From Gammaproteobacteria bacterium (GTDB lineage Bacteria; Pseudomonadota; Gammaproteobacteria; Pseudomonadales; Pseudomonadaceae), in contig CAJCIO010000094.1 in assembly GCA_903970465.1 (NCBI GenBank), positions 1 through 33,755 on the forward strand: a stretch of 33,755 nt of DNA, given 5' to 3'. How positions within the stretch are numbered: position 1 is the stretch's first letter; every line of letters begins with the position of its first letter. The notes below the pieces were generated by a model. It had not been told where the DNA came from. It was given only the letters and a program-made list of their open reading frames with translations, and did not search any database. Positions 17,144 through 26,240 of the stretch are shown here, one piece after another. Both the position numbers and the translations under genes were made by a program.

Positions 17144-18445
17144 TTGTTCTTTGAGCGCCACGGCGGTGGTGAACGGGCGATACTCGTTCACTTGGATGGT
17201 CAGGACCCTGAGGCGCGTGAAGATCCGCAGGAGTTTCAGGAGCTGGCTGTCTCGGCAGGTGCCGACACCGTCGCGTTCGTGAGCGTGTCGCGACATCAGC
17301 CCACTGCGAAGTATCTGATAGGCAGTGGCAAGGTCGAAGAGTTGCGTGACCAGGTCAAGGCAGAACATGCCGACCTGGTGATCTTCAACCACACCCTCAC
17401 ACCCAGTCAGGAACGTAACCTCGAAAAAGCTTTCGAGTGTCGCGTGCTTGACCGCACCGGTCTGATTCTCGATATCTTCGCGCAACGCGCCCGTACCCAT
17501 GAAGGCAAGCTGCAGGTCGAACTGGCCCAGCTCGAGCACATGAGCACGCGTTTGGTGCGTGGCTGGACTCACCTTGAGCGCCAGGGCGGCGGTATCGGCA
17601 TGCGCGGCCCGGGTGAAACCCAGCTCGAAACCGACCGTCGTCTGTTGCGGGTGCGCCTTCGCCAGATCAAGGCGCGCCTCGAAAAGGTCCGCAGTCAGCG
17701 CGAGCAAGCACGTCGCGGTCGCAAGCGGGCGGACATTCCTTCGGTGTCGCTGGTGGGTTACACCAACGCCGGCAAATCCACGCTCTTCAATGCCGTGACT
17801 TCCTCGGACGTCTACGCTGCCGACCAATTGTTCGCCACGCTCGATCCGACCCTGCGCCGGCTCGAGTTGCCCGACGCCGGGCCGATCGTGCTGGCCGACA
17901 CCGTGGGCTTCATTCGCCATTTACCGCACAAGCTGGTGGAGGCTTTCCGGGCTACGCTCGAAGAGTCCAACAACAGTGACCTGTTGCTGCATGTGATCGA
18001 TGCCCACGAGCCGGAGCGCGATCAACAGATCGAGCAAGTGATGGCGGTGCTGACCGAAATTGGTGCACAAGGCTTGCCGATCCTCGAGGTGTATAACAAA
18101 CTCGATCTGCTTGAAGGTGTAGAACCGCAGATTCAGCGCGATGCCGATGGCAAGCCGCAGCGAGTCTGGGTCTCGGCTCGTGACGGCCGAGGTCTGGACC
18201 TGTTGCGTCAGGCCATGGCAGAGCTGATTGAAAATGATCTGTTCGTCGGCACCTTGCATCTTGGGCAACAATTCGCGCGTTTGCGTGCGCAGTTCTTCTC
18301 CATCAATGCGGTGCAGAGCGAGACCCACGACGACGAAGGCGCAAGCCTGCTGGCCGTACGTTTGCCGCGTGTCGAGTTCAATCGATTGATCAGTCGTGAA
18401 GGTCTGGAGATCGAAGAATTCATCCAGCAACACACTTTGCAATAA
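17144..18445 (+). CDS. hflX: Ribosome-associated GTPase HflX
   Basis: HflX is a GTPase of the Obg-HflX superfamily that binds the 50S subunit and splits stalled ribosomes. The 433-residue protein starts at a TTG (17144) with GGAG 6 nt upstream, giving FFERHGGGERAILVHLD; no ATG fits better. An N-terminal HflX domain (about residues 20-190; GSGKVEELRDQVK, RTGLILDIFAQRARTHEGK, GGGIGMRGPGETQLETDRR) precedes the G domain: G1 GYTNAGKSTLFN, G3 DTVGFIRHLP, G4 YNKLDL. The hfq stop is 12 nt upstream, so the two share a transcript. Confidence 0.98.
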   Translation: MFFERHGGGERAILVHLDGQDPEAREDPQEFQELAVSAGADTVAFVSVSRHQPTAKYLIGSGKVEELRDQVKAEHADLVIFNHTLTPSQERNLEKAFECRVLDRTGLILDIFAQRARTHEGKLQVELAQLEHMSTRLVRGWTHLERQGGGIGMRGPGETQLETDRRLLRVRLRQIKARLEKVRSQREQARRGRKRADIPSVSLVGYTNAGKSTLFNAVTSSDVYAADQLFATLDPTLRRLELPDAGPIVLADTVGFIRHLPHKLVEAFRATLEESNNSDLLLHVIDAHEPERDQQIEQVMAVLTEIGAQGLPILEVYNKLDLLEGVEPQIQRDADGKPQRVWVSARDGRGLDLLRQAMAELIENDLFVGTLHLGQQFARLRAQFFSINAVQSETHDDEGASLLAVRLPRVEFNRLISREGLEIEEFIQQHTLQ

Positions 18446-18448
18446 ATG

Positions 18449-18515
18449 CTTCGGCATCTGGTTATGCCGAGGTGACAGGCATTCTGTAGCATTGGTCGGC
18501 GCGCCGCGGGCGCGT
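18449..18515 (+). terminator. Two hairpins between hflX and hflK, possible attenuator
   Basis: The first hairpin pairs 18449-18457 with 18464-18472 (9 bp, one G-T). The second pairs CGCGCC (18500-18505) with GGCGCG (18509-18514) and is followed by TCTTTGCTTT, which resembles a weak intrinsic terminator. They lie inside an otherwise continuous operon, so partial termination or mRNA processing between hflX and hflK is possible. Confidence 0.4.
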
Positions 18516-18541
18516 CTTTGCTTTATCAGATGGAGAGCGCT

Positions 18542-19720
18542 ATGGCTTGGAATGAGCCGGGTGGTGGCAATTCGAATAATCAGGATCCCTGGGGCGGCAA
18601 ACGCCGCGGAGGCGACCGCAAGGGGCCACCGGATCTGGATGAAGCCTTCCGCAAGCTACAGGAAAGCCTGAACGGTTTGTTCGGCGGTGGGAAAAAACGC
18701 AGTGGTGATGGCGGTGGTCCGTCGTCGTCCAAAGGCGGTGGCTTCGGCTTGCTCGGCATTGGCCTGGCAGTGCTGGTGGCTATCTGGCTGTATAGCGCGG
18801 TCTACGTGGTCGACGAGCAGGAGCAGGCCGTCGTGCTGCGCTTCGGCAAATACTACGAAACCGTGGGTGCGGGCCTGAATATCTACTTCCCACCGTTCGA
18901 TAAAAAGTACATGGAAAACGTAACGCGCGAGCGTTCGTACTCCAAGCAGGGCCAGATGCTGACCGAGGACGAGAACATCGTCGAGGTGCCGCTGACCGTG
19001 CAGTACAAGATCAGCAACCTGAAGGATTTCGTCCTCAACGTCGACCAGCCTGAAATCAGCCTGCAGCACGCGACGGACAGTGCGTTGCGTCACGTGGTCG
19101 GGTCGACCGCCATGGACAAAGTGCTGACCGAAGGCCGTGAGCAGATGGCAGGTGAGATCAAGGAGCGTCTGCAACGCTTCCTCGACACCTATCAGACCGG
19201 CATCAGCGTGACCCAGGTCAACGTGCAGAGCGCGGCAGCCCCGCGCGAAGTGCAGGAGGCCTTCGATGACGTGATCCGTGCCCGTGAAGACGAGCAACGG
19301 TCGCGCAACCAGGCTGAAACCTACGCTAACGGCGTCGTGCCGGAAGCCCGTGGTCAGTCCCAGCGCATCATCGAAGACGCCAATGGCTATCGTGACGAAG
19401 TCGTCTCGCGCGCCAAAGGTGAGGCCGATCGCTTCACTAAACTGTTGACCGAATACCGCAAGGCCCCGGATGTGACGCGCGAGCGCCTGTATCTCGAAAC
19501 CATGCAGGACGTCTACAGCAACACCAGCAAAGTGCTGGTCAGTGGCGACAAGGGCAACAACATGCTCTATCTGCCGCTCGACAAGATGGTCCAGGGCAGC
19601 CGCAACAACAGCGGTACGTCCTCGACAGCGCCGGCTCCGGCGGTCGATTCGGCGGGCGCACGTGCTGCGTCCGACTTGCAACAGCAGCAGCGTGAATTGC
19701 GTTCCAGGGAGAGTCGCTGA
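18542..19720 (+). CDS. hflK: FtsH protease modulator HflK
   Basis: HflK and HflC form a large SPFH-domain complex in the inner membrane that encloses FtsH and limits its access to membrane substrates. The 392-residue protein has a Gly/Asn-rich cytoplasmic N-terminus (MAWNEPGGGNSNNQDPWGG), one membrane helix at about residues 68-90 (LGIGLAVLVAIWLYSAVYVV) and a periplasmic SPFH/prohibitin domain (EQEQAVVLRFGKY to about residue 260) followed by a coiled coil (about 240-320). The C-terminal tail is rich in Ser, Ala and Gln. ATG 18542 follows GGAG by 6 nt. The stop overlaps the hflC start. Confidence 0.98.
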   Translation: MAWNEPGGGNSNNQDPWGGKRRGGDRKGPPDLDEAFRKLQESLNGLFGGGKKRSGDGGGPSSSKGGGFGLLGIGLAVLVAIWLYSAVYVVDEQEQAVVLRFGKYYETVGAGLNIYFPPFDKKYMENVTRERSYSKQGQMLTEDENIVEVPLTVQYKISNLKDFVLNVDQPEISLQHATDSALRHVVGSTAMDKVLTEGREQMAGEIKERLQRFLDTYQTGISVTQVNVQSAAAPREVQEAFDDVIRAREDEQRSRNQAETYANGVVPEARGQSQRIIEDANGYRDEVVSRAKGEADRFTKLLTEYRKAPDVTRERLYLETMQDVYSNTSKVLVSGDKGNNMLYLPLDKMVQGSRNNSGTSSTAPAPAVDSAGARAASDLQQQQRELRSRESR

Positions 19721-20586
19721 TGAGCAATAAATCCGTGATTGTCCTGATCGTCGGCGTTGTCCTGGCGGTTGTTGCGTGGAACAGCCTGTACGTTGTTTCG
19801 CAGACTGAACGCGCTGTGCTCTTGCAATTCGGCCGTGTGGTTCAGGCCGATGTTGCCCCTGGCCTGCATGCGAAAATTCCGTACGTGAATCAGGTGCGCA
19901 AGTTCGACGCCCGGCTGCAGACCCTTGACGCGCCGACCCAGCGGTTTCTGACGCTGGAAAAGAAAGCCGTGATGGTCGATGCCTACGCCAAATGGCGGAT
20001 CAAGGACGCCGAACGTTTCTATACTGCGACTTCGGGTCTCAAGGCTAACGCCGACGATCGCTTGGGGCGCCGCCTCGAGTCCGGTCTGCGTGACCAGTTC
20101 GGCAAGCGCACTCTGCATGAAGTCGTGTCGGGTGAGCGTGATGCGCTGATGGCCGACATGACCGCCTCCTTGAACCGTATTGCCGACAAGGAGTTGGGTA
20201 TCGAGGTAATCGATGTGCGGGTCAAGGCCATCGACTTGCCCAAGGAAGTCAACAAAAGCGTGTTCGAGCGCATGAGCACCGAGCGTGAGCGAGAGGCTCG
20301 CGAGCACCGCGCCAAGGGTAACGAGTTGGCTGAGGGTATTCGTGCCGACGCCGACCGTCAGCGCCGTGTATTGCTGGCCGAGGCGTATCGCGAATCGGAA
20401 GAGGCTCGTGGTGATGGTGATGCGCAAGCAGCAGCCATCTATGCCAAGGCTTACTCCCAGGACCCTGAGTTCTACGGGTTCTATCGCAGTCTGCGTGCCT
20501 ACCGCGACAGCTTCTCCAGCAAGAGTGATGTGCTGGTACTCGACCCAAGCAGCGATTTCTTCCAGTACATGAAGAAACCCAAGTAA
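19720..20586 (+). CDS. hflC: FtsH protease modulator HflC
   Basis: Partner of HflK in the HflKC complex. The 288-residue protein begins at an ATG overlapping the hflK stop (TGATG). An N-terminal membrane anchor (VIVLIVGVVLAVVAWNSLYVV, residues 5-25) is followed by an SPFH domain (ERAVLLQFGRVV, KKAVMVDAYAKWRI) and a charged coiled coil (STEREREAREHRAKGNELAE). Its C-terminus FYGFYRSLRAYRDSF...DPSSDFFQY is characteristic of HflC. The one-base overlap suggests coupled, equimolar synthesis of K and C. Confidence 0.98.
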   Translation: MSNKSVIVLIVGVVLAVVAWNSLYVVSQTERAVLLQFGRVVQADVAPGLHAKIPYVNQVRKFDARLQTLDAPTQRFLTLEKKAVMVDAYAKWRIKDAERFYTATSGLKANADDRLGRRLESGLRDQFGKRTLHEVVSGERDALMADMTASLNRIADKELGIEVIDVRVKAIDLPKEVNKSVFERMSTEREREAREHRAKGNELAEGIRADADRQRRVLLAEAYRESEEARGDGDAQAAAIYAKAYSQDPEFYGFYRSLRAYRDSFSSKSDVLVLDPSSDFFQYMKKPK

Positions 20587-20872
20587 AGGTCGCAGTCATC
20601 ACTGCGAAGGGCTCCGCCGGGCAGCTTATCCGTCTGGCGGGGTGATCCTTCGGCAAAACGTGTGTATGATGCGGCAGCCGGGAAATTCCCGGCTTTTTTG
20701 CGTCTGCGATATCGATTGGCCTTTTACCGGGCCGAGCATCGATAAAGATTTCGAGGATAGCGGCCTCCTGGGCTAGTGCGGTCTGTAACGACCGCCGCGC
20801 GCCTGCGCCGGTATCTGCTTCACTCAAGGCTCGGCTCAGGGCGGGCCGCCCGGATCAAAGGGGATTGGCGTA
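20587..20872 (+). other. Structured intergenic segment between hflC and hisZ
   Basis: I find no credible coding region in these 286 nt; in particular the small membrane protein YjeT/DUF2065 that follows hflC in E. coli is absent. The segment contains inverted repeats CGCAGT/ACTGCG (20591-20606), an intrinsic terminator (20677-20699, listed separately), and GCGGTC/GACCGC (20778-20795). A TATGAT at 20665-20670 sits immediately before the terminator. The hisZ-purA promoter should lie after 20700 but I cannot identify it. Confidence 0.6.
20677..20699 (+). terminator. Intrinsic terminator after hflC
   Basis: GCCGGG (20677-20682), loop AAATT, CCCGGC (20688-20693), then six T residues. This is a textbook Rho-independent terminator and marks the end of the long nnrD-hflC transcript, or an attenuator before hisZ. 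Confidence 0.85.
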
Positions 20873-22060
20873 ATGGCAACGGTAGACCGCTGGCTGCTGC
20901 CAGATGGCATCGAAGAAGTACTGCCGCCGGAAGCAGCGCGCATCGAAGTAGCGCGCCGCAAGGTGTTGGATCTGTTCCAGAGCTGGGGCTACGAGTTCGT
21001 CGTCACTCCGCATATCGAGTACCTGGAGTCGCTGCTGACCGGCGCGGGCCAGGACCTGGATCTGCGCACCTTCAAGGTGATCGACCCGCAATCGGGGCGG
21101 CAGATGGGCTTTCGGGCCGACATCACGCCTCAGGTCGCCCGCATCGACGCTCACACCATGCGCCGCAAAGGGCCAAGCCGCCTGTGCTATGCCGGCAGTG
21201 TGCTGCATGCCAAGCCGCGGGCGCTGTCGAATTCGCGCAGCCCGATCCAGCTGGGCGCCGAGCTTTATGGTGACGCCAGCCCGAGCAGCGATGTTGAAGT
21301 GATCAGCCTGATGCTGGCTATGCTTGATCTGTGGCAGGTGCCGGGTGTGCACATGGACCTTGGTCATGTCGGTATCTACCGTGGTCTGGCCCGTGCGGCC
21401 GGCCTGACCGGCGAAGTCGAGCAGCAGTTGTTCGATGCCTTGCAACGCAAGGCCATCGACGAAGTCATAAGCCTGACCGCCGGCTTGCCCGCTGACCTGG
21501 CGCGGATGCTGCGCGCGCTGGTCGGCCTGTGTGGCGGTCAGGAAGTATTGGAGCAGGCCCGCGAGGTGCTGGCCGATGCACCTGCGCCCGTCGTCGCGGC
21601 ATTGAAGGATCTGCTGGAAATCGCCAGGCGTCTGGCCGCGCGGTTCCCGCAGTTGCCGCTGTATTTCGACCTTGGCGAGTTGCGCGGCTACCACTACCAC
21701 ACGGGTGTAGTGTTCGCGGCGTTCGTGCCGGGTGTCGGCGTGTCGATCGCCCAAGGCGGTCGTTACGACGACATCGGTGCAGATTTCGGGCGTGCGCGTC
21801 CGGCCACCGGTTTTTCAACCGATCTCAAGAGCCTGGTGACATTGGGCAGCAACGAGATCGAGCTCCCGTCTGGCGGCATCTGGATGCCTGACAGCACGGA
21901 TGCAGCGCTCTGGCAGAGGGTCTGCCAGTTGCGCGGCGAAGGTCAGCGGGTGGTTCAGGCGTTGCCTGGGCAGCCAGCGAGCGCCGCCCTGGAGGCGGAC
22001 TGCGACCGGCAATTGATTCAGCAGAACGGGCTGTGGCAGGTTTTGCCGCTGGCTTCTTGA
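20873..22060 (+). CDS. hisZ: ATP phosphoribosyltransferase regulatory subunit HisZ
   Basis: HisZ is a catalytically inactive histidyl-tRNA synthetase paralogue that activates and gives feedback control to the short-form HisG in the first step of histidine synthesis. The 395-residue protein shows the class II synthetase core ([52 protein letters not shown]) but lacks the anticodon-binding domain. The short-form HisG gene is not in this window. ATG 20873 has AAGGGGA about 8 nt upstream. purA starts 54 nt after its stop, so the two are likely cotranscribed, putting histidine and purine (AMP) synthesis genes side by side. Confidence 0.95.
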   Translation: MATVDRWLLPDGIEEVLPPEAARIEVARRKVLDLFQSWGYEFVVTPHIEYLESLLTGAGQDLDLRTFKVIDPQSGRQMGFRADITPQVARIDAHTMRRKGPSRLCYAGSVLHAKPRALSNSRSPIQLGAELYGDASPSSDVEVISLMLAMLDLWQVPGVHMDLGHVGIYRGLARAAGLTGEVEQQLFDALQRKAIDEVISLTAGLPADLARMLRALVGLCGGQEVLEQAREVLADAPAPVVAALKDLLEIARRLAARFPQLPLYFDLGELRGYHYHTGVVFAAFVPGVGVSIAQGGRYDDIGADFGRARPATGFSTDLKSLVTLGSNEIELPSGGIWMPDSTDAALWQRVCQLRGEGQRVVQALPGQPASAALEADCDRQLIQQNGLWQVLPLAS

Positions 22061-23407
<1,347 letters not shown>

Positions 23408-23425
23408 TAGGCAAGCGTAGTAACA

Positions 23426-23460
23426 GACAAAGGGCCCTCTTCGGGCCCTTTGTCGTTTCT
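23426..23460 (+). terminator. Strong intrinsic terminator after purA
   Basis: A 12-bp GC-rich stem pairs 23426-23437 (GACAAAGGGCCC) with 23443-23454 around a 5-nt loop, followed by GTTTCT. It closes the hisZ-purA transcript. Confidence 0.88.
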
Positions 23461-23546
23461 GTCACCTGCGCGGCACAGGATTTGCTGAAACTATTGCCTT
23501 CTACAGTGCCATCATTTTAATGGCGTCAACAAAATGAGGTTCAGCG

Positions 23547-25481
23547 GTGTCGGCCATTCTTTCGTTGTTACAGAGTCGTTTGTTGCGTCCGGTGTTCATC
23601 GCGCTCGGCATTGCCCTTTTGGTGCAGGTGCTGGTGGCCGTTGCCCTGACGCGGAGCACGGTGCTGGCCTTGGAGGCCGATCTGGCCAAGAGCATGCAGG
23701 CCGACAGTCAGCACCTGAGCGACGAGCTGGGCCAGGCCAGCGAAGAGGTGCGCGGCAGCCTTGAGGCGTTGTCGAGCAGCACCCGGCAGAAGCTCACGGC
23801 GGGTTTGTCGACGCGCCTGCAGGATGAGCAGAAGCAATTGCGCGCCACGCTGGAGAAGGACCTGCACGACTCCGCCAACGACATGGCGCAACTGCTCGCC
23901 TCGGTGGCGCCCCGGGCCATGTGGGATAACGATGTGCCGGCGCTGTCGGAATTCGCCCGCCGGGCCCAACGCAATCCGAACGTCCTGTTCGTGGTCTATG
24001 ACGATGCCGCGGGCGAGCATTTGACCCGTTATCTTAATCGCGACAATCCGATCAACCAGTCGCTGGTGGAGAAGGGCGCCGGCGATCGGGCACTGGACAA
24101 GGCGCTGGACGCTGCGCGCAACGACCCGGCCGTGTACTACGTGGAGGCCTCCATCAGCCCTAATGGCGTGGAGATCGGCAAGGTGCGCATGGGCGTGTCA
24201 ACCGCGTCTATCGATGTCGAGCTCAAAGCCCTGGACAAGCGGTTTGCTGCTTTGATCGCAAGCGGTGATCAGTTGGTGGGCGACAGCCTGGGTTCCGCTG
24301 CCAGTGACAGCGCGAAGACGCTGCAGGGGCGCCTCAAGACCGCGCAGGACAGCGCCACCCGTATGCAGGCGAATACCACCGCTGCCGTGCAGGAAGCGGC
24401 GGGAGCGTTGCGTTGGCGCATCGGCGTGGGTCTCGCGCTGGTCGGCCTGGGCGTGCTGCTGGTGCTCGCGGTGGTGCTCGGGCGCCGGGTGGTCAGCAAG
24501 CTGCATCTGCTGATTCGCGCGCTCAATGATCTGGCGGCAGGTGAGGGCGACCTGACCAAGCGGGTGCAGCTCGATAGTCGTGACGAAATTGGCGATATGG
24601 CGGCTGCGGTCAACCGCTTCGTCGACAAGCTGCAGCCTGTCGTGCGCGAGGCCGGCGATGTGGCCCGGCGTACCGGTGCCGAAATTGGTGCCTTGACGCA
24701 GCGCAACGCTGGCGCCAACGCCGCTGCCGAGCTGCAGCGTGACGAAGTGGCGGCGAGCCTGCAGGCGTTGTCGAAGATGGCGGACGAGGCCCAGGCGGAG
24801 AGCCAGGCGATGCAGTCGGCACTGGCGCAAGTGGTGGAGATTCGCCAGGCAACAGATGAAAACACCCGCGCTTCGCAGCAGGTTGGTGAGCTGATAGAGG
24901 CGCTGGCGGGGCAGGTGCAAACGGGGTCGCGGGTAATCGAGCGACTGGCCGAGCAAAGTCAGCAGATCGAGGTGGTGTTGACGGTCATTCATGGGATCGC
25001 CGAGCAGACCAACTTGCTGGCGCTCAACGCGGCCATCGAAGCGGCCCGCGCGGGTGAAAGCGGGCGCGGCTTTGCCGTGGTGGCCGATGAGGTGCGTGCG
25101 TTGGCCAGCAAGACGCAGCGCTCGACGGGCGATATTCAATCGCACATCGGAGCGTTGCAGGCCGGTGCCAAGGAGGCGGTGGCGGCGATTGGTCAGGCCG
25201 GACGTCAGGCAGATGAGGGGTTGCGAGTCTTGCAGGGCAGTGCGCGGTTACAGCAAAGCGTGCAGTCTTCGGTGGAGCAGGTGCATGCCGCAATCGGTCT
25301 GGCGACCAAGGCGGCGGCTCATCAGGCGCTCGGGGCGCAGGCGGTGAAAGGGCGTGTGGAGACGATTCATCTGCAGGCGGAGCGCGCTGCCGAGCTGGTG
25401 CAGCAGACGACGGCCAGCAGCGTCGAGCTGGACAAGCTGGCGGGGCAGCTGAAGGCGAGTATCGGGCAGTTTCGGGCTTAG
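23547..25481 (+). CDS. Methyl-accepting chemotaxis protein
   Basis: A 644-residue transmembrane chemoreceptor that feeds the CheA kinase. It starts at GTG 23547 with GAGGT 6 nt upstream. TM1 spans about residues 15-35 ([18 protein letters not shown]); an extracytoplasmic region of about 250 residues follows, with a coiled-coil start and a middle part ([20 protein letters not shown]) that may be a small sensory fold; TM2 is about 289-312; HAMP about 313-365 ([20 protein letters not shown]). The signalling hairpin tip [20 protein letters not shown] and [15 protein letters not shown] lies at about 480-520. There is no C-terminal CheR-docking pentapeptide. The ligand is unknown. P. putida has a receptor gene at this position beside purA. 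It stands alone between terminator and REP. Confidence 0.95.
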   Translation: MSAILSLLQSRLLRPVFIALGIALLVQVLVAVALTRSTVLALEADLAKSMQADSQHLSDELGQASEEVRGSLEALSSSTRQKLTAGLSTRLQDEQKQLRATLEKDLHDSANDMAQLLASVAPRAMWDNDVPALSEFARRAQRNPNVLFVVYDDAAGEHLTRYLNRDNPINQSLVEKGAGDRALDKALDAARNDPAVYYVEASISPNGVEIGKVRMGVSTASIDVELKALDKRFAALIASGDQLVGDSLGSAASDSAKTLQGRLKTAQDSATRMQANTTAAVQEAAGALRWRIGVGLALVGLGVLLVLAVVLGRRVVSKLHLLIRALNDLAAGEGDLTKRVQLDSRDEIGDMAAAVNRFVDKLQPVVREAGDVARRTGAEIGALTQRNAGANAAAELQRDEVAASLQALSKMADEAQAESQAMQSALAQVVEIRQATDENTRASQQVGELIEALAGQVQTGSRVIERLAEQSQQIEVVLTVIHGIAEQTNLLALNAAIEAARAGESGRGFAVVADEVRALASKTQRSTGDIQSHIGALQAGAKEAVAAIGQAGRQADEGLRVLQGSARLQQSVQSSVEQVHAAIGLATKAAAHQALGAQAVKGRVETIHLQAERAAELVQQTTASSVELDKLAGQLKASIGQFRA

Positions 25482-25504
25482 ATTGGCGGTGGGGCTGATG
25501 GTCT

Positions 25505-25583
25505 CTTCGCGGGCAAGCCTTGCTCCCACAGAGTTGGCCGATCTTGAGTCGTGCGCCTGTGGGAGCAAGGCTTGCCCGCGAAG
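25505..25583. repeat. REP doublet (REPIN-like) after the chemoreceptor gene
   Basis: The 27 nt at 25505-25531 (CTTCGCGGGCAAG + CCTTGCTCCCACAG) recur perfectly inverted at 25557-25583, separated by 25 nt. Two inverted REP units in this layout form a REPIN, the unit mobilised by RAYT transposases in Pseudomonas. The left 27-mer is identical to those at 29707 and 33578. No RAYT gene is in this window. Confidence 0.9.
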
Positions 25584-25635
25584 GCGTCAGTGGTATCACC
25601 AAAGGATCCAAGGTATTTTCAAACCCCAGAAACGC

Positions 25636-25657
25636 AAAAACCCGCTTTCGCGGGTTT
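25636..25657 (-). terminator. Intrinsic terminator of the first tRNA-Leu
   Basis: On the minus strand AAACCCGC, loop GAAA, GCGGGTTT, continuing into TT then GCGTTT, 11 nt past the CCA end of the tRNA. The same hairpin core follows the second tRNA-Leu. Confidence 0.85.
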
Positions 25658-25667
25658 GAGCTGAAGA

Positions 25668-25754
25668 TGGTGCCCAGGAGAAGACTCGAACTTCCACGAC
25701 CGTAAGGTCACCAGCACCTGAAGCTGGCGTGTCTACCAATTTCACCACCTGGGC
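25668..25754 (-). tRNA. tRNA-Leu(CAG), copy 1
   Basis: Read on the minus strand the gene begins GCCCAGGTGGTGAAATTGG (acceptor stem and D arm), has anticodon stem CCAGC, loop TTCAGGT with anticodon CAG, and stem GCTGG, then a long variable arm (GTGACCTTACGGTCGTG), T arm (GTTCGAGTC) and 3' CCTGGGC, discriminator A and encoded CCA. The 87-nt length and long variable arm are those of a class II leucine tRNA reading CUG codons, the most used Leu codon in this GC-rich genome. It is identical to the copy at 25929. Confidence 0.97.
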
Positions 25755-25786
25755 ATACAACGTCGCACTGCGTCGTTGTGGGCCGC

Positions 25787-25815
25787 ACTATACGGAGGGC
25801 GTCCAGCTCTGTAAA
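25787..25815 (-). promoter_or_regulatory. Sigma-70 promoter of tRNA-Leu copy 1
   Basis: On the minus strand TTTACA (25815-25810), a 17-nt spacer, then TATAGT (25792-25787), with a GC-rich discriminator (GCGG) as expected of stringently controlled stable-RNA promoters. The same boxes and spacing precede copy 2. Confidence 0.85.
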
Positions 25816-25865
25816 GCCCCCGCGCAAGGAATTTTGCATCAGGCCAAGTCATTGCCCAGAAACGC

Positions 25866-25889
25866 AAAAACCCGCTTTCGCGGGTTTTT
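25866..25889 (-). terminator. Intrinsic terminator of the second tRNA-Leu
   Basis: A perfect 10-bp stem, AAAAACCCGC (25866-25875) with GCGGGTTTTT (25880-25889), around a 4-nt loop. It has T-runs on both strands and so could terminate in both directions. It shares about 30 nt with the terminator of copy 1. Confidence 0.88.
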
Positions 25890-25928
25890 GTGAGTGAGAT
25901 CAAAGTACGCTACTCTGCATCTCGAAAT

Positions 25929-26015
25929 TGGTGCCCAGGAGAAGACTCGAACTTCCACGACCGTAAGGTCACCAGCACCTGAAGCTGGCGTGTCTACCAA
26001 TTTCACCACCTGGGC
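25929..26015 (-). tRNA. tRNA-Leu(CAG), copy 2
   Basis: Same 87-nt sequence as the copy at 25668: anticodon CAG in loop TTCAGGT, long variable arm, encoded CCA. Each copy has its own promoter and terminator, so this is a tandem duplication of a whole transcription unit rather than one polycistronic tRNA transcript. No integrase or att-type partial repeat of the 3' end is seen next to either copy. Confidence 0.97.
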
Positions 26016-26050
26016 ATCATCGACAACGCTGTACGTCGGCGATGGCGCGC

Positions 26051-26079
26051 ACTATACGGAGCGGATTTTGCGCTGTAAA
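26051..26079 (-). promoter_or_regulatory. Sigma-70 promoter of tRNA-Leu copy 2
   Basis: On the minus strand TTTACA (26079-26074), 17-nt spacer, TATAGT (26056-26051), with discriminator GCGCGCC. It is divergent from rnr. Only the functional boxes and their close flanks match copy 1; the rest of the spacer differs. Confidence 0.87.
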
Positions 26080-26120
26080 CCCCCGTTGTTGAAAATATTA
26101 AATTTTTTACGCCGGGCCGT

Positions 26121-26144
26121 GAATGCGAGGTTTTTTTTGCATTC
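26121..26144. repeat. Inverted repeat with T8 loop upstream of rnr
   Basis: GAATGC (26121-26126) and GCATTC (26139-26144) flank GAGG plus a run of eight T. The AT-rich segment 26095-26230 lies between the tRNA-Leu promoter and the rnr start; I cannot identify the rnr promoter with confidence (a TATATA at 26215-26220 is very close to the start). Confidence 0.4.
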
Positions 26145-26240
26145 CGTCCGTTTATTCAGCACCGAACAGCAGCTGAAATTTCCCGTTTCAATACGCCTAT
26201 GCCAAACTAACCCGTATATAGACAAGGTGAATTCTCTCTA

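Noticed and set aside
20776..21273. Plus-strand open frame beginning with GTG across the hflC-hisZ gap
   Set aside because: It overlaps hisZ in another frame, has Arg/Ala-rich shadow composition and does not look like the missing YjeT membrane protein.
23480..23546. Possible sigma-28 promoter for the chemoreceptor gene
   Set aside because: The best -10 candidate, GCCATCAT, matches GCCGATAA poorly and no -35 fits at 11 nt.
25505..25583. REP doublet considered as a CRISPR fragment
   Set aside because: The units are inverted rather than direct repeats, there are only two, and no cas genes are present.
25668..26015. tRNA-Leu pair considered as att sites of an integrated element
   Set aside because: The 87-nt copies are complete with own promoters and only a 174-nt spacer without genes between them; no integrase is nearby.
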